NCBI RefSeq assembly: GCF_027257875.1
Contig: NZ_JAPVQY010000010.1
Coordinates: 99,374-163,373, forward strand
Direction: 5' to 3'
Source of the DNA: Burkholderia sp. IMCC1007
GTDB lineage: Bacteria; Pseudomonadota; Gammaproteobacteria; Burkholderiales; Burkholderiaceae
Length of the DNA: 64,000 bases
The notes under the pieces are model-generated. The model did not search any database. It was not told the DNA's origin and saw only the letters and a list, made by a program, of their open reading frames with translations. The translations under genes were made by a program, and so were the position numbers. Positions within the stretch are counted from its first letter, which is position 1, and every line of letters starts with the position of its first letter. Below, one piece after another: positions 40,990 through 52,274 of this stretch.

Positions 40990-42474
40990 ATGTCTTCTGA
41001 TCCGGCTGTGACCACCAGCCTGCGCCGCTCGCTGCTCCGGCGCCTCGCCGCACCGCTGTCGATGCTCGCGCTGATGAGCGGCCTGATCGCCTACTGGCTC
41101 GCGTGGCAATACACGCAGCACGTGATCGACCGCTCGCTCGCCGATCTCGCCACCGCCATCTCCAAACAGATCCAGATCGCCGGCCCCGACGCGCCGTTCA
41201 CGGTGCCGCCGCTCGCGCAGGCGATGTTCTCCGATCCCGCCGAAGCGCTGATCTACCGGATCAGCGACGGCGAGCAGGAACTCGCGGGCGATCCGAAGCT
41301 GCCGCTGCAGGGCATCAACGTGCGCCGCATGCATCACGCGTACGTGTTCGAGGCCGAGTACGACAACCGCGCGGTGCGGGTCGCGCAGGTGCGCGTCGAC
41401 GACGTCGAGGGCGGCAAGCCGATGGTCGTCGAAGTCGCGCAGCCGGTGCGGCACCGCTACCGGATCGCGGCCGAGTTCCTCGTCGCGATCATGATGCCGC
41501 TGCTGTTGCTGCTGCTCGCGGGCTGGGGCATCGTGTGGCGCGTCGTGAACCAGCAGCTCGGGCCGCTCACGCATCTGGCCGACTCGCTGAACCGGCAAAC
41601 CCACACGTCGCTGGAGCCGGTCGACGAAACCGACGTGCCGCTCGAGATCCGGCCGCTGACGAGCGCGATGAACGCGCTGCTCGGCCGCCTGAAGACGGCG
41701 CTCGACGCGCAGCGCAAGTTCATCGCCGATGCCGCGCACCAGCTGCGCACGCCGCTCACGGCCGTGAAGCTGCATGCCGAGCAGGCGGCCGTCGCACGCG
41801 ACCCGCAGCAAACCTATGCCGCGGTGCGCGAGCTGCGCGCCGCCGCCGATCGCGCGGTGCGGCTGTCGAACCAGTTGCTGTCGCTCGCGCGCGCGGAGCC
41901 GGGCGAACAGGCCGCGCGTTTCGTCGACGTCGACCTTGCCGCGATGGCGTTCGAGACGGGCGCCGAATGGGTGCCGCGCGCGCTCGCGTCGCATGTCGAC
42001 CTCGGTTTCCAGCGCAGCGACGACCCCGGCGACGATGAAAAGCTGAACGTGCGCGGCAACCCGGTGCTGCTGCGCGAGGTGATCGCGAACCTGCTCGACA
42101 ATGCGCTGAAGTACGTGCCGCTCGCGCGGCCGAACGGTGCGCGGATCACGGTCAACGTCGCGCGCGGCGCGCTCGACGGCGGCCAGCCGGCCGCCGAGAT
42201 CGTCGTCGAGGACAACGGCCCGGGCGTGCCCGCGAACCAGCAGGCCGACCTGTTCAAGCGGTTCTTCCGCGGCGATGCGCAAAGCGGCAATGGCGTCGAG
42301 ACGGGCGCCGGCCTCGGCCTCGCGATCGTGCACGACATCATCGCGATGCACGGCGGCACGGTGTCGTATGAAGATGCGCCGGAAGGCGGTTCGCGTTTCG
42401 TGGTGCGTGTGCCGCTCGCCGAGCGGGCGCGGAAGCCGACCGGCGAAACGCCGGCCGCCACACCGACGCACTGA
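40990..42474 (+). CDS. Sensor histidine kinase (QseC/TctE type)
   Basis: A 494-residue inner-membrane kinase. One helix near residues 19-36 (LSMLALMSGLIAYWLAW) and another near 165-180 (LVAIMMPLLLLLLAGWGIVW) bound a periplasmic sensor of about 125 residues, of the kind found in TctE/QseC proteins. The phospho-histidine box is DAAHQLRTPLTAVKLH; N, G1 and G2 boxes follow (NLLDNALKYV, VEDNGPGVP, GAGLGLAIVHDI). A TTG four codons earlier also fits the frame; no strong ribosome site is seen for either. Confidence 0.9.
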   Translation: MSSDPAVTTSLRRSLLRRLAAPLSMLALMSGLIAYWLAWQYTQHVIDRSLADLATAISKQIQIAGPDAPFTVPPLAQAMFSDPAEALIYRISDGEQELAGDPKLPLQGINVRRMHHAYVFEAEYDNRAVRVAQVRVDDVEGGKPMVVEVAQPVRHRYRIAAEFLVAIMMPLLLLLLAGWGIVWRVVNQQLGPLTHLADSLNRQTHTSLEPVDETDVPLEIRPLTSAMNALLGRLKTALDAQRKFIADAAHQLRTPLTAVKLHAEQAAVARDPQQTYAAVRELRAAADRAVRLSNQLLSLARAEPGEQAARFVDVDLAAMAFETGAEWVPRALASHVDLGFQRSDDPGDDEKLNVRGNPVLLREVIANLLDNALKYVPLARPNGARITVNVARGALDGGQPAAEIVVEDNGPGVPANQQADLFKRFFRGDAQSGNGVETGAGLGLAIVHDIIAMHGGTVSYEDAPEGGSRFVVRVPLAERARKPTGETPAATPTH

Positions 42475-42590
42475 GCGGGAAACGGCGGGCACGGCAGGCT
42501 CGCATCGGGATGCACAGCCGTGCCGCGCGGCGCGGCGTCGCGCGCGGCGCCGATCCGGCAAAGCAGCCGCGCGCTGCGCGGCTGCACGGT

Positions 42591-43121
42591 TCACTTCTTC
42601 TTTTTCTTGTCCTTTGCGGCGGACTCGGACTTGCCGTCCTTCTTGTCCTTCTTCCTTTTCTTCTTCCCGTCGTCATCCGACGTCGCGAGCAGCGTGCCGC
42701 GACACGTCGCCGCGCCGCAATGGCACGCGTATTCGCGCTTGAGCTTTTTCGTGAGCTTCTCGTCGATCACGAGGCCGTAGTCGTAGAACAGCTCTTCTTC
42801 CGGGCCAATGTCGCGCAGCGCGTGGATGAACACGCGGCCCTCGATTTCCTCGGCCTCGCAGTTCGGCGCGCACGAATGGTTGATCCAGCGCGCGCTGTTG
42901 CCGTCGACCTTGCCGTCGATCACGCCGCCCTCTTCCAGTGCGAAGTAGAACGTATGGTTCGGCTCGTTCGGATCGTGCGGATGGCGGCGCAGCGCTTCCT
43001 TCCACGAAATCCGCTCGCCCTTGTATTCCACTACGCGCTCGCCGGCCTTGATCGGTTCCACCGCGAACACGCCCTTGCCGTGTATTCCCGAGCGGCGCAC
43101 CGCGATCCTGCGTGAACTCAT
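42591..43121 (-). CDS. SET-domain protein lysine methyltransferase-like
   Basis: A 176-residue protein with a compact SET domain: GIHGKGVFA (residues 13-20 region), SARWINHSCAPNC (77-88, with the NHSC SAM/lysine-tunnel motif at 81-84) and the catalytic tyrosine segment ELFYDYG (110-116). A post-SET-like cysteine group follows (C133, C135, C140). The last 25 residues hold 14 lysines, suggesting binding to nucleic acid or to an acidic partner. SET domains are mainly eukaryotic; the bacterial target is unknown. Single gene. Confidence 0.9.
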   Translation of the reverse strand: MSSRRIAVRRSGIHGKGVFAVEPIKAGERVVEYKGERISWKEALRRHPHDPNEPNHTFYFALEEGGVIDGKVDGNSARWINHSCAPNCEAEEIEGRVFIHALRDIGPEEELFYDYGLVIDEKLTKKLKREYACHCGAATCRGTLLATSDDDGKKKRKKDKKDGKSESAAKDKKKKK

Positions 43122-43300
43122 CGAACGAATCCTTGTGAAGACGACTTGAATGGAAGACGGCCGCGATCGCGGCCCTGCGCCGCGCAAACGAAAACGCGGC
43201 ACCGCTCGGTGCCGCGTCGGGACATGCGGCGAATCACCCGCATCCTACACGTTCAAGATTGCTTCATTCAACATCGCGCGCAATGCCGCGCGCATGACGC

Positions 43301-44413
43301 TCAGCGTTGACCGAATTCGATGTCGCCGAACAACGTCTTGTGCTCGCGCGGCTGCGAGCGCCAATATTGCGGCGGCGCCGACACCTGCGCGCCGAGCTCG
43401 GCGGCCGCGTGCCACGGCCAGCGCGGGTCGTACAGCATCGCGCGCGCCATCGCGACGAAGTCGGCGTCGCCGGCCTCGATCAGGCGGTTCGCATGCGCGG
43501 GGTCGTTGATGAGGCCGACCGCGATCGTCGGCATCCCGACCGCACGCTTCACCGCCTGCGCGAACGGCACCTGGTAACCCGGCGACAGCGGAATCTTCTG
43601 CAGCGGCGACACGCCGCCGGACGACACGTCGATCCAGTCGCAGCCGTGCTGCTTCAGTTCGTGCGCGAACGCGATCGTGTCGTCGAGCTCCCAGCCGCCC
43701 TCGACCCAGTCGGTCGCCGACACGCGCACGCCAACCGGCCGGTCGTCGGGAAACGCCGCGCGCACGATGTCGAAGATCTCGAGCGGGAAGCGCATGCGGT
43801 TCTCGCGCGAGCCGCCGTATTCGTCGGTACGCTGGTTCGAGATCGGCGACAGGAACTGATGCAGCAGATAGCCGTGCGCCGCGTGCACTTCGATCGCGTC
43901 GATGCCGAGGCGCGCCGCGCGTTTCGCGGCCGCCGCGAACGCTTCGCGGATCCGGTTCAGGCCGGCCGCATCGAGCGCGAGCGGCGGCGTCTCGCCATCC
44001 TTGTGCGGGACGGCCGACGGCGCGTGCGGCAGCCAGCCGCCATCGGCGACCGATACGAGCTGACCGCCCTTCCACGGCACCTCGCTCGACGCCTTGCGCC
44101 CGGCATGCGACAACTGCATCGCGATACGGACCGGCGAGTACTTGCGGATCGACGCCAGCACCGGCTCGAGTGCCGCTTCGGTCACGTCGTCCCACAAGCC
44201 GAGGTCGCCGGCCGTGATGCGTCCGTCGGGTTCGACAGCGGTCGCTTCGATGCAGAGCAGCCCCGCGCCCGACAGCGCGAGATGGCCGAGGTGAATCATG
44301 TGCCAGTCGGTCGCCTCGCCGCGCTCCGCGGAGTACTGGCACATCGGGGAGATCACGATCCGGTTCGGAAGGGTCACGCCGCGCAGCGTGAACGGGGAAA
44401 ATAGCGCAGTCAT
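43301..44413 (-). CDS. NADH:flavin oxidoreductase, YqjM-class old yellow enzyme
   Basis: A 370-residue FMN-dependent ene-reductase. It begins ALFSPFTLRGVTLPNRIVISPMCQYS; the Cys in PMCQYS and the substrate-binding pair His-Ala-Gly-Arg in LSHAGRKAS are typical of the thermophilic-like (YqjM) class. HAAHGYLLHQFLSP and, at the FMN phosphate site, MARAMLYDPRWPW also match. It reduces activated C=C bonds with NAD(P)H. Start at ATG 44411-44413. Confidence 0.93.
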   Translation of the reverse strand: MTALFSPFTLRGVTLPNRIVISPMCQYSAERGEATDWHMIHLGHLALSGAGLLCIEATAVEPDGRITAGDLGLWDDVTEAALEPVLASIRKYSPVRIAMQLSHAGRKASSEVPWKGGQLVSVADGGWLPHAPSAVPHKDGETPPLALDAAGLNRIREAFAAAAKRAARLGIDAIEVHAAHGYLLHQFLSPISNQRTDEYGGSRENRMRFPLEIFDIVRAAFPDDRPVGVRVSATDWVEGGWELDDTIAFAHELKQHGCDWIDVSSGGVSPLQKIPLSPGYQVPFAQAVKRAVGMPTIAVGLINDPAHANRLIEAGDADFVAMARAMLYDPRWPWHAAAELGAQVSAPPQYWRSQPREHKTLFGDIEFGQR

Positions 44414-44591
44414 GGATGCCGCTCGCCAGGAAAGGGAAAGAGCGCACGAGCGTAGCATGCAGCCCGCGAGCGTGCTGGCGGCCGGGTCGGCAGTAAGCGG
44501 ATGGTCAGGTCGGCGCCGCCGACGGCGAGACACAATGCGGGGTGAAACCGGCTCGACTGCGAGCCGGCCACTCAGCGGGCAATGCGCGCAA

Positions 44592-45302
44592 TCAAAGCCC
44601 GACGCTGTCGAGCCATTCCGCGAACATGCGCCGGGCGGCCGTCTCGAGCACGGGGCCATGCTGAGCGGTATCGGCGCGCAACTGGCGCGCGTCGATGCCG
44701 GGCGTCGATGCGATTTCGCCCGCATTCCCGATCAACCACGGCTCGAAGCGGTCGGCGCGAATCTCGGGATGGCATTGCAGCGCCAGCACATGCTGCCCCC
44801 ACGCGAACGCCTGGTGGCGACACGCGGGCGTCGACGCGAGATGGATCGCGCCACCCGGCAGGTCGAACGTGTCGCCGTGCCAGTGCAGCATCGACGTCGC
44901 CGCGCCATCGAGATGGCGCAGCGGCGACGCGCGACCGGCGTCGGTGAGCGTCAGCGGCGCCCAGCCGAGTTCGGCCTGCGCAGCCGGATAGACGCGCGCA
45001 CCGAGCGCGCGGGCGATGAACTGCGCGCCCAGACAGATGCCGAGGATCGGCAGCCCCGCGTTGATGCGCTGACGCACGAGCGCCGCAAGCGGCGCGATCG
45101 ACGGGTACTGCGCGTCGTCGTACACGCTGAGCGGCCCGCCGAGCACGACGAGCAGCGACGGCTGGAGCGCGTCGAGCACTTCGAAGCGCGACGAGCCGAC
45201 GTCGACGTAACGTACGCGCCGGCCACGCTCCCCGAGCACCTGCTCGAAGCTGCCGAGGTCCTCGAAATGCACATGGCGGATCGCCACGACTTCAGCGTTC
45301 AT
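44592..45302 (-). CDS. Class I glutamine amidotransferase
   Basis: A 236-residue protein of the GuaA/GATase1 type. The nucleophile Cys90 stands in GICLGAQ and the His178/Glu180 pair in LQCHPE, so the triad is complete. There is no synthetase domain and no partner gene nearby; such stand-alone proteins include gamma-glutamyl peptidases. GGAGG lies before the ATG. The gene starts 28 bp downstream of the marR stop and may share its transcript. Confidence 0.88.
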   Translation of the reverse strand: MNAEVVAIRHVHFEDLGSFEQVLGERGRRVRYVDVGSSRFEVLDALQPSLLVVLGGPLSVYDDAQYPSIAPLAALVRQRINAGLPILGICLGAQFIARALGARVYPAAQAELGWAPLTLTDAGRASPLRHLDGAATSMLHWHGDTFDLPGGAIHLASTPACRHQAFAWGQHVLALQCHPEIRADRFEPWLIGNAGEIASTPGIDARQLRADTAQHGPVLETAARRMFAEWLDSVGL

Positions 45303-45330
45303 CCTCGGCCTCCCGGTCGATCGACGGACG

Positions 45331-45969
45331 TCAGCCGGCGAAAATCTTCCAGGTCTTCTTTTGCGTCGCCGCGTCGGCTTCTTCCTGCACCGAGCAGTCG
45401 AGACGCAAATCGCTGTCGGCCATCGTGATGTCGAGCGTCGCGCAGTGGTGCAGCGTCTTCTTCGACGGCTTGCCCGGCTCGAAGTACGTGCACGTCAGAC
45501 ACATGCGCTGCGGCGGCGTCACGCCGGCCACCTGCAGCTCGCGCAGCGTCTTCAGCAGCGCGCGATACAGCGTGCCCTGCTCGTCCGCGCCCAGCTTGCC
45601 GACCGCCTTCGACAGGAATTCCGGCCATTGCAGCGCCTTCTTGGCCGCCGTGCGGCCGCGGGCCGACAGGCGCACCGCGAGTGCGCGGCCGTCGTCAAGC
45701 GCACGACGCTTCTCGACGAGACCCTTGGTCTCGAGCGTGCTGACGGCGTCGCTGGTGGTCGCAGCGGTGAGCTGCGTCTCGCGCGCGATCTCGCCGAGCC
45801 GCATCGGGCCCTTGCGTTGCAGCAGCAGCACGAGGATCTCGCCCTGCGTCGGCGTGAGGCCTGCGCCTTCCGCCCAATCCCATGCCTGGCTTCGCATGGC
45901 TGTACTCAACCGCAGCAGGCTGTGGGTCACACGTCCCGAAGCCTGATTCCCGTAAACGCCTTCGCTCAT
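45331..45969 (-). CDS. MarR-family regulator with a C-terminal Cys/His cluster
   Basis: A 212-residue regulator. The winged helix (GEILVLLLQRKGPMRLGEIA, then AATTSDAVSTLETKGLVEKR and the wing DDGRALAVRLS) ends near residue 130. The extra C-terminal part holds Cys157, Cys160, His174, His175, Cys176 and Cys192 in CLTC...HHC...DC, which could bind a metal or act as a thiol switch; the same kind of tail is seen in other beta-proteobacterial MarR proteins. Start at ATG 45967-45969. The neighbouring amidotransferase is a likely target. Confidence 0.88.
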   Translation of the reverse strand: MSEGVYGNQASGRVTHSLLRLSTAMRSQAWDWAEGAGLTPTQGEILVLLLQRKGPMRLGEIARETQLTAATTSDAVSTLETKGLVEKRRALDDGRALAVRLSARGRTAAKKALQWPEFLSKAVGKLGADEQGTLYRALLKTLRELQVAGVTPPQRMCLTCTYFEPGKPSKKTLHHCATLDITMADSDLRLDCSVQEEADAATQKKTWKIFAG

Positions 45970-46180
45970 AGTCTTTTCGCTTTGCCGCCGCCCGGATTGC
46001 CGAGCAGCCGTAGTGTGGAGATCGAATGTCATCTCAAAACAGACGCTCGTTGAAGAGCGTCGACACGGCCGTCGCGAGGCACACGCGGCGGTCGCGTTCG
46101 CGGCGACCGGTGAGACACACGTCGTTCCGGTGTCCGCAAAGCCGACATTCTAAGCGAGAGCGGAAAATCGCACAGCTAAG

Positions 46181-46373
46181 TTATCCCCTTCATTCTGTGG
46201 AAAATCGCTGGATAACCCCTTTTTTTCGTTGTGCCTGCTATGTCCGCGGGCCGCGCGGCGGCACACGAAAACATTTTCCTGTTCGGATCGGCCACCGTGC
46301 CGGCAGCCCGTGTCCACCGGGTTATCCGGCTCGCAGAGCGTTGACTTTGAAGCGGAATCTCGGGTTATCCACA
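46181..46373. other. Second DnaA-box cluster, upstream of marR
   Basis: A perfect TTATCCACA (46365-46373) is accompanied by an 8-of-9 match TGTGGAAAA (46196-46204) and several 7-of-9 relatives (46181-46189, around 46209 and 46320). The 504-bp gap between marR and ybdK holds these and a run of seven T at about 46222, with no gene. It lies 3 kb from the main cluster at 49.2 kb. Confidence 0.55.
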
Positions 46374-46473
46374 GATTTTCAGGATCACTGGCGACCCGGC
46401 GCGGCCGAATCGGCGTCGACCGCCGTTCAGCGAATCGCCGTGCGGTCGAGCCTGGAATCTGCAAAACATATTT

Positions 46474-48818
<2,345 letters not shown>

Positions 48819-49169
48819 CGTGGTGACTTCTCCTTTGGAAGCAACCGCCAGCGACGCGGGGTCAAGCGTCAGAAATGAGATGCGCGCCGGCTGGGTATCG
48901 CCCCGAATGTGATTGTTGTGGTCGACGACGGCGAGACATGGGGTCCGCCTATTCCGCCATCCGGCGGAAATGTCGTTCAGGTTGCCGATCTGGATTGTCG
49001 GCCTGATGTGTGAACGGACTGCGCAGCCCCGGAGATTCAGATTCGAAACCGAGCCGACCGTTCCATTGAAGCATGTCCGGCGCTTGGCCGAACGAACGCG
49101 AAGGAAACCGATTGTGCCACAGCTTTTTCACTCCGGAACCGAATGAATCGACTCGCAGTGCTGTGACGC

Positions 49170-49460
49170 ACCACATGTCTTTAGTTTCAACGGTTTACTC
49201 GTATATATACGTAGTAGGAGTTAACAAGGCTCGCACAGTTCTGTGGATAACCTTGGTTTACGTAGCAAGATCAAGGTGTTGGCGCTGCGATAACCGGTTG
49301 CACAGGCTGTTTGCTCACAGAGGTTTGAGTTGAGCAACTTTCGGGCCGCCCCACAGCTGTGCAGACTTGCCCAGTTTACGTCCACTGTGATTACACACGA
49401 AGTACGTGCGGATCCCGCTCGGTTATCCACAGCATTGCGTGGATAACCCTGCGCGAGAAA
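49170..49460. other. Probable chromosome 1 replication origin (oriC)
   Basis: In the 686-bp gap between the antiporter and mnmC lie two perfect DnaA boxes (TGTGGATAA 49242-49250, TTATCCACA 49423-49431) and an 8-of-9 box (49438-49446). To the left is an AT-rich segment (49178-49226) with the palindrome CGTATATATACG (49200-49211) followed by TAG-TAG-GAG (49212-49220), like a DnaA-trio. An IHF-like site with one mismatch is at 49269-49281, and GTTTACGT occurs twice (49256, 49374). Gene direction switches here. The remaining part, 48819-49170, has no gene. Confidence 0.72.
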
Positions 49461-49504
49461 ATCGGAAAACTGTGAGGGTCGACCGACCCATCGGCCGGTC
49501 GATG

Positions 49505-51475
49505 TCAGCCGATGTGCCGACCGCGCAACGCGCGGATCAGAAACCGCGCCGGGTCCACGGCATCGGCGAGTTCGCGCTCGAGCGGCAGCGGTTCGCCCTC
49601 GAGTTGGGATGCGATCAGCTCGGCGCCGAGCGCGGCCCATACGAGGCCGCGCGAGCCATAGCCGAATGCGCCGTACAGACCGGCGGTGCGTGGCAGGTCG
49701 CGCGCCTTCGCACCGCTCAGCGCGCGTGCGTTCGCGACGGCCTGTGCTTCGTCGGCGAGCGGACCGATCAGCGGCACCCGGTCGGCAACGACCCAGCGGA
49801 ACGCGACGCGGCCGCGCAGCGCATCCGGGTCCGGCAGATCGCCGATCAGGCCAGGCAGCAGATGCCGGACGCGCTCGACGTTTTCGATATGTCCGGCGGT
49901 GCGCATCGACGGATCGACGTCGTCGGGCTCGAAAGTCGCGCCGATCAGCAGCGTGCCGTCGTCGAGCGGCACCGCGTAACCGTCGCCGATCGTCGGGCAT
50001 GGCAGCGGCGCGGTGCTGCCGGGCGGCAGCAGCGTGAGCTGGCCGCGTACCGGTTGCACCGCGACATGCCGCAGGCCCGCGAGCCGCACGGCGTCGCCCG
50101 CGTTCGCAAGCACGACGACCGGCGCTTCGGCCAGCGTGCCGCCCGCCGCATCGAGTGCGCGCCACGCATCGCCGTGCCGTTCGAGCCGCGCGACTTCGGT
50201 GCCGGCGACGAGCGTCACGCGCTCCCCGGCGGCCGCGACCTGCGCGGCGCACACGCCGGCCGGCCATACGGCGCCGCCGTGCGGAAACAGCAGGCCGCCG
50301 TGCGCGACCGGCAGGTTCAGATGCGCGCGCGCGGCGTCGGTGTCGAGCAGCGACGCGTAGTCGGATGGCGTGCCGAGCGCATCGAGTGCGTCGCGCATCC
50401 GCGTGAAATCGTCGGCCGATTCCGCGAGATGGATCATGCCGTGCGTGCTGCGCGCGAACGCATGACCGGCCGCTTCGAGCGCGCGCCAGCGTGCGAGCGC
50501 ATGCAGAAAACCGGTGCGCGTGAGCCGGCTCGCGATGTTGTCGTCGCGCGTCATCAACGGATGGAATACGCCGGCCGGATTGCCCGACGCGTCGCTTGCA
50601 ATCCGCTCGTGCCGCTCGATCAGCGTGACGTCCCAGCCGCGCGCGGCGAGCCGTTCGACCACCGCGCAACCCGCGAGGCCCGCGCCGATCACGATCGCGC
50701 GGCGCACCGCAACCGGCAGCGCGCGCGGCGGTTCGTGCCGGCGCATGCGCCAGCGCGGCGCATATTCGCCGATGCGCAGCGCCGGCTCGCCTGCGCAATC
50801 GTCGACGTCGCGATGCGTGAAACCCGTTGCATCGAGCGCATGTTTCACGGTGTCGTCGTGCGAATGCGTTGCGTAGGTCGCGCCTTCCGCGGCGATGCGC
50901 GCAAGCGCGCGAACCACGTCGGCCGACACCGGATCGTCGGGCCCGACCGATGCGCGCTGACCGAGATAGAACGCATCGGCGCGTGCGACGAGCCGTTGCA
51001 GCAGGTCCTGCGCATTGCCGAATGCGAGCGTGAGCACCACGCGCCCGGCGTCGAATTCGAGCCGGTGCAGGCCGGGCACGAGCATCGGCCATGCGTCGAC
51101 GAGTGCCGCGGCGTGCGTCGCTACGTTCTCCGAAATGCTTGTGTGCGTTGCGAGGTTTGAAACGGCACGACGCAGGTCGTCGCGCGAGAACGGATGCGGC
51201 TCGACCGCGACGAAATGCAGCCGCTCGCAGCGCCGCGGATCGTCGCGCCATGCGGCCCAGGTCGCGAGGAAGTGGCCGCCCGCGCCGAATCCGGTCTCGA
51301 CGATCGTGAACGTGCGGCGGCCGTGCCAGCGGGCCGGCAGCCCATTGCCGGCCAGCATGCGATGCGCGTGCGCGAGCGCGCGCGACGCGTCGCGATGGAG
51401 GTCGCCGTACTGCGGCGAGACGAGTGTGCCGTCGTCGCGAACGGCGAGCGTGGCGGGAACGAGTCGGTCGGGCAT
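49505..51475 (-). CDS. mnmC: Bifunctional tRNA (mnm5s2U34) modification enzyme MnmC
   Basis: A 656-residue two-domain protein completing mnm5s2U in tRNA. The N-terminal methyltransferase has FTIVETGFGAGGHFLATW; the C-terminal FAD-dependent oxidase domain starts at about residue 260 with AIVIGAGLAGCAVVERLAA. It finishes the pathway begun by MnmG, encoded elsewhere in the window. The ATG at 51473-51475 is chosen over a TTG three codons earlier. The gene is transcribed leftward, toward the origin. Confidence 0.94.
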   Translation of the reverse strand: MPDRLVPATLAVRDDGTLVSPQYGDLHRDASRALAHAHRMLAGNGLPARWHGRRTFTIVETGFGAGGHFLATWAAWRDDPRRCERLHFVAVEPHPFSRDDLRRAVSNLATHTSISENVATHAAALVDAWPMLVPGLHRLEFDAGRVVLTLAFGNAQDLLQRLVARADAFYLGQRASVGPDDPVSADVVRALARIAAEGATYATHSHDDTVKHALDATGFTHRDVDDCAGEPALRIGEYAPRWRMRRHEPPRALPVAVRRAIVIGAGLAGCAVVERLAARGWDVTLIERHERIASDASGNPAGVFHPLMTRDDNIASRLTRTGFLHALARWRALEAAGHAFARSTHGMIHLAESADDFTRMRDALDALGTPSDYASLLDTDAARAHLNLPVAHGGLLFPHGGAVWPAGVCAAQVAAAGERVTLVAGTEVARLERHGDAWRALDAAGGTLAEAPVVVLANAGDAVRLAGLRHVAVQPVRGQLTLLPPGSTAPLPCPTIGDGYAVPLDDGTLLIGATFEPDDVDPSMRTAGHIENVERVRHLLPGLIGDLPDPDALRGRVAFRWVVADRVPLIGPLADEAQAVANARALSGAKARDLPRTAGLYGAFGYGSRGLVWAALGAELIASQLEGEPLPLERELADAVDPARFLIRALRGRHIG

Positions 51476-51786
51476 GCGAAACAAAAAACGTGGCAGCCAA
51501 GCCTGGCAAGGGATTGCGCGGAGGCGTCCGCGACGCCGTTGGCAAAAACCAACGGCGTTGCGCGCGGGCGGACCCGCCTGCGTATCCTGTCCGGTTGGCG
51601 CAGGTCAAAAAACGGCCAATCGACGATTCATTCGGCGAAACACCGATGAAAATCTTTGAAACCCTTGTCGTTATTGGGTTTGCGCTGCGCTATCATAGCA
51701 ACGCCGTACCGCGGGGTGACCTCCGGCAAGCCGGAGGGCGCGTCGCGCGGGCCAGGATTCGGCGCTGTGCCGTCGGAGCCAGACTC

Positions 51787-51814
51787 TCGACGGCACGGTT
51801 CGCGCACGTATAAT
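51787..51814 (+). promoter_or_regulatory. Probable hup promoter
   Basis: A perfect TATAAT (51809-51814) with a weak TCGACG -35 (51787-51792) at 16 bases would start transcription about 45 bases before the hup ATG. A further TATCAT (near 51691) and a strong 8-bp GC hairpin (51720-51737, no U-run) lie upstream. The 388-bp gap has no other feature and also holds the mnmC promoter. Confidence 0.6.
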
Positions 51815-51863
51815 CGGCGCGTTCGCGCTGTTCGTGTCAACCTAACCTGAAAAAGGAACCTTA

Positions 51864-52142
51864 ATGAACAAACAGGAACTGATCGACGCCGTCGCCGCCC
51901 AAACGGGCGCAAGCAAGGCTCAAACCGGCGAAACGCTGGACACGCTGCTCGAAGTCATCAAGAAGGCCGTGTCGAAGGGTGATGCGGTTCAGCTGATCGG
52001 CTTCGGCAGCTTCGGTTCGGGCAAGCGCGCAGCACGTACGGGCCGCAACCCGAAGACCGGCGAAACCATCAAGATCCCGGCAGCCAAGACGGTCAAGTTC
52101 ACGGCTGGCAAGGCGTTCAAGGACGCCGTCAACAAGCGTTAA
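51864..52142 (+). CDS. hupB: HU-family DNA-binding protein
   Basis: A 92-residue HU protein. It begins [20 protein letters not shown] and contains the DNA-arm signature [20 protein letters not shown] and the C-terminal [18 protein letters not shown] bends and constrains DNA throughout the nucleoid and supports initiation at oriC. AAAAAGGAACC precedes the ATG, and a terminator follows at 52163. Codon use is of the highly expressed type. Whether it should be called hupA or hupB cannot be told. Confidence 0.95.
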   Translation: MNKQELIDAVAAQTGASKAQTGETLDTLLEVIKKAVSKGDAVQLIGFGSFGSGKRAARTGRNPKTGETIKIPAAKTVKFTAGKAFKDAVNKR

Positions 52143-52162
52143 ACCAGCGCCTGTTCAAAAGA

Positions 52163-52188
52163 AAAACCCGCCATTCGGCGGGTTTTTT
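52163..52188 (+). terminator. Terminator after hup
   Basis: AACCCGCC and GGCGGGTT form an 8-bp stem around ATTC, followed by four further T residues, 22 bases past the hup stop. Confidence 0.93.
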
Positions 52189-52274
52189 GTTGGGCGCGCG
52201 CGGCATTTTTGCCACAGTCCGCGCCCGTCTTGCAAGAATTGACGGTTGATTTCGCGCGCCGTTTTTACCGGCCG

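Noticed and set aside
48913..49333. Two small plus-strand frames in the origin gap
   Set aside because: Poor starts, no ribosome sites and they run through the DnaA boxes; not supported as genes.
49221..51608. Long minus-strand frame covering mnmC and part of the origin gap
   Set aside because: Out-of-frame shadow; the mnmC frame has complete methyltransferase and FAD motifs.
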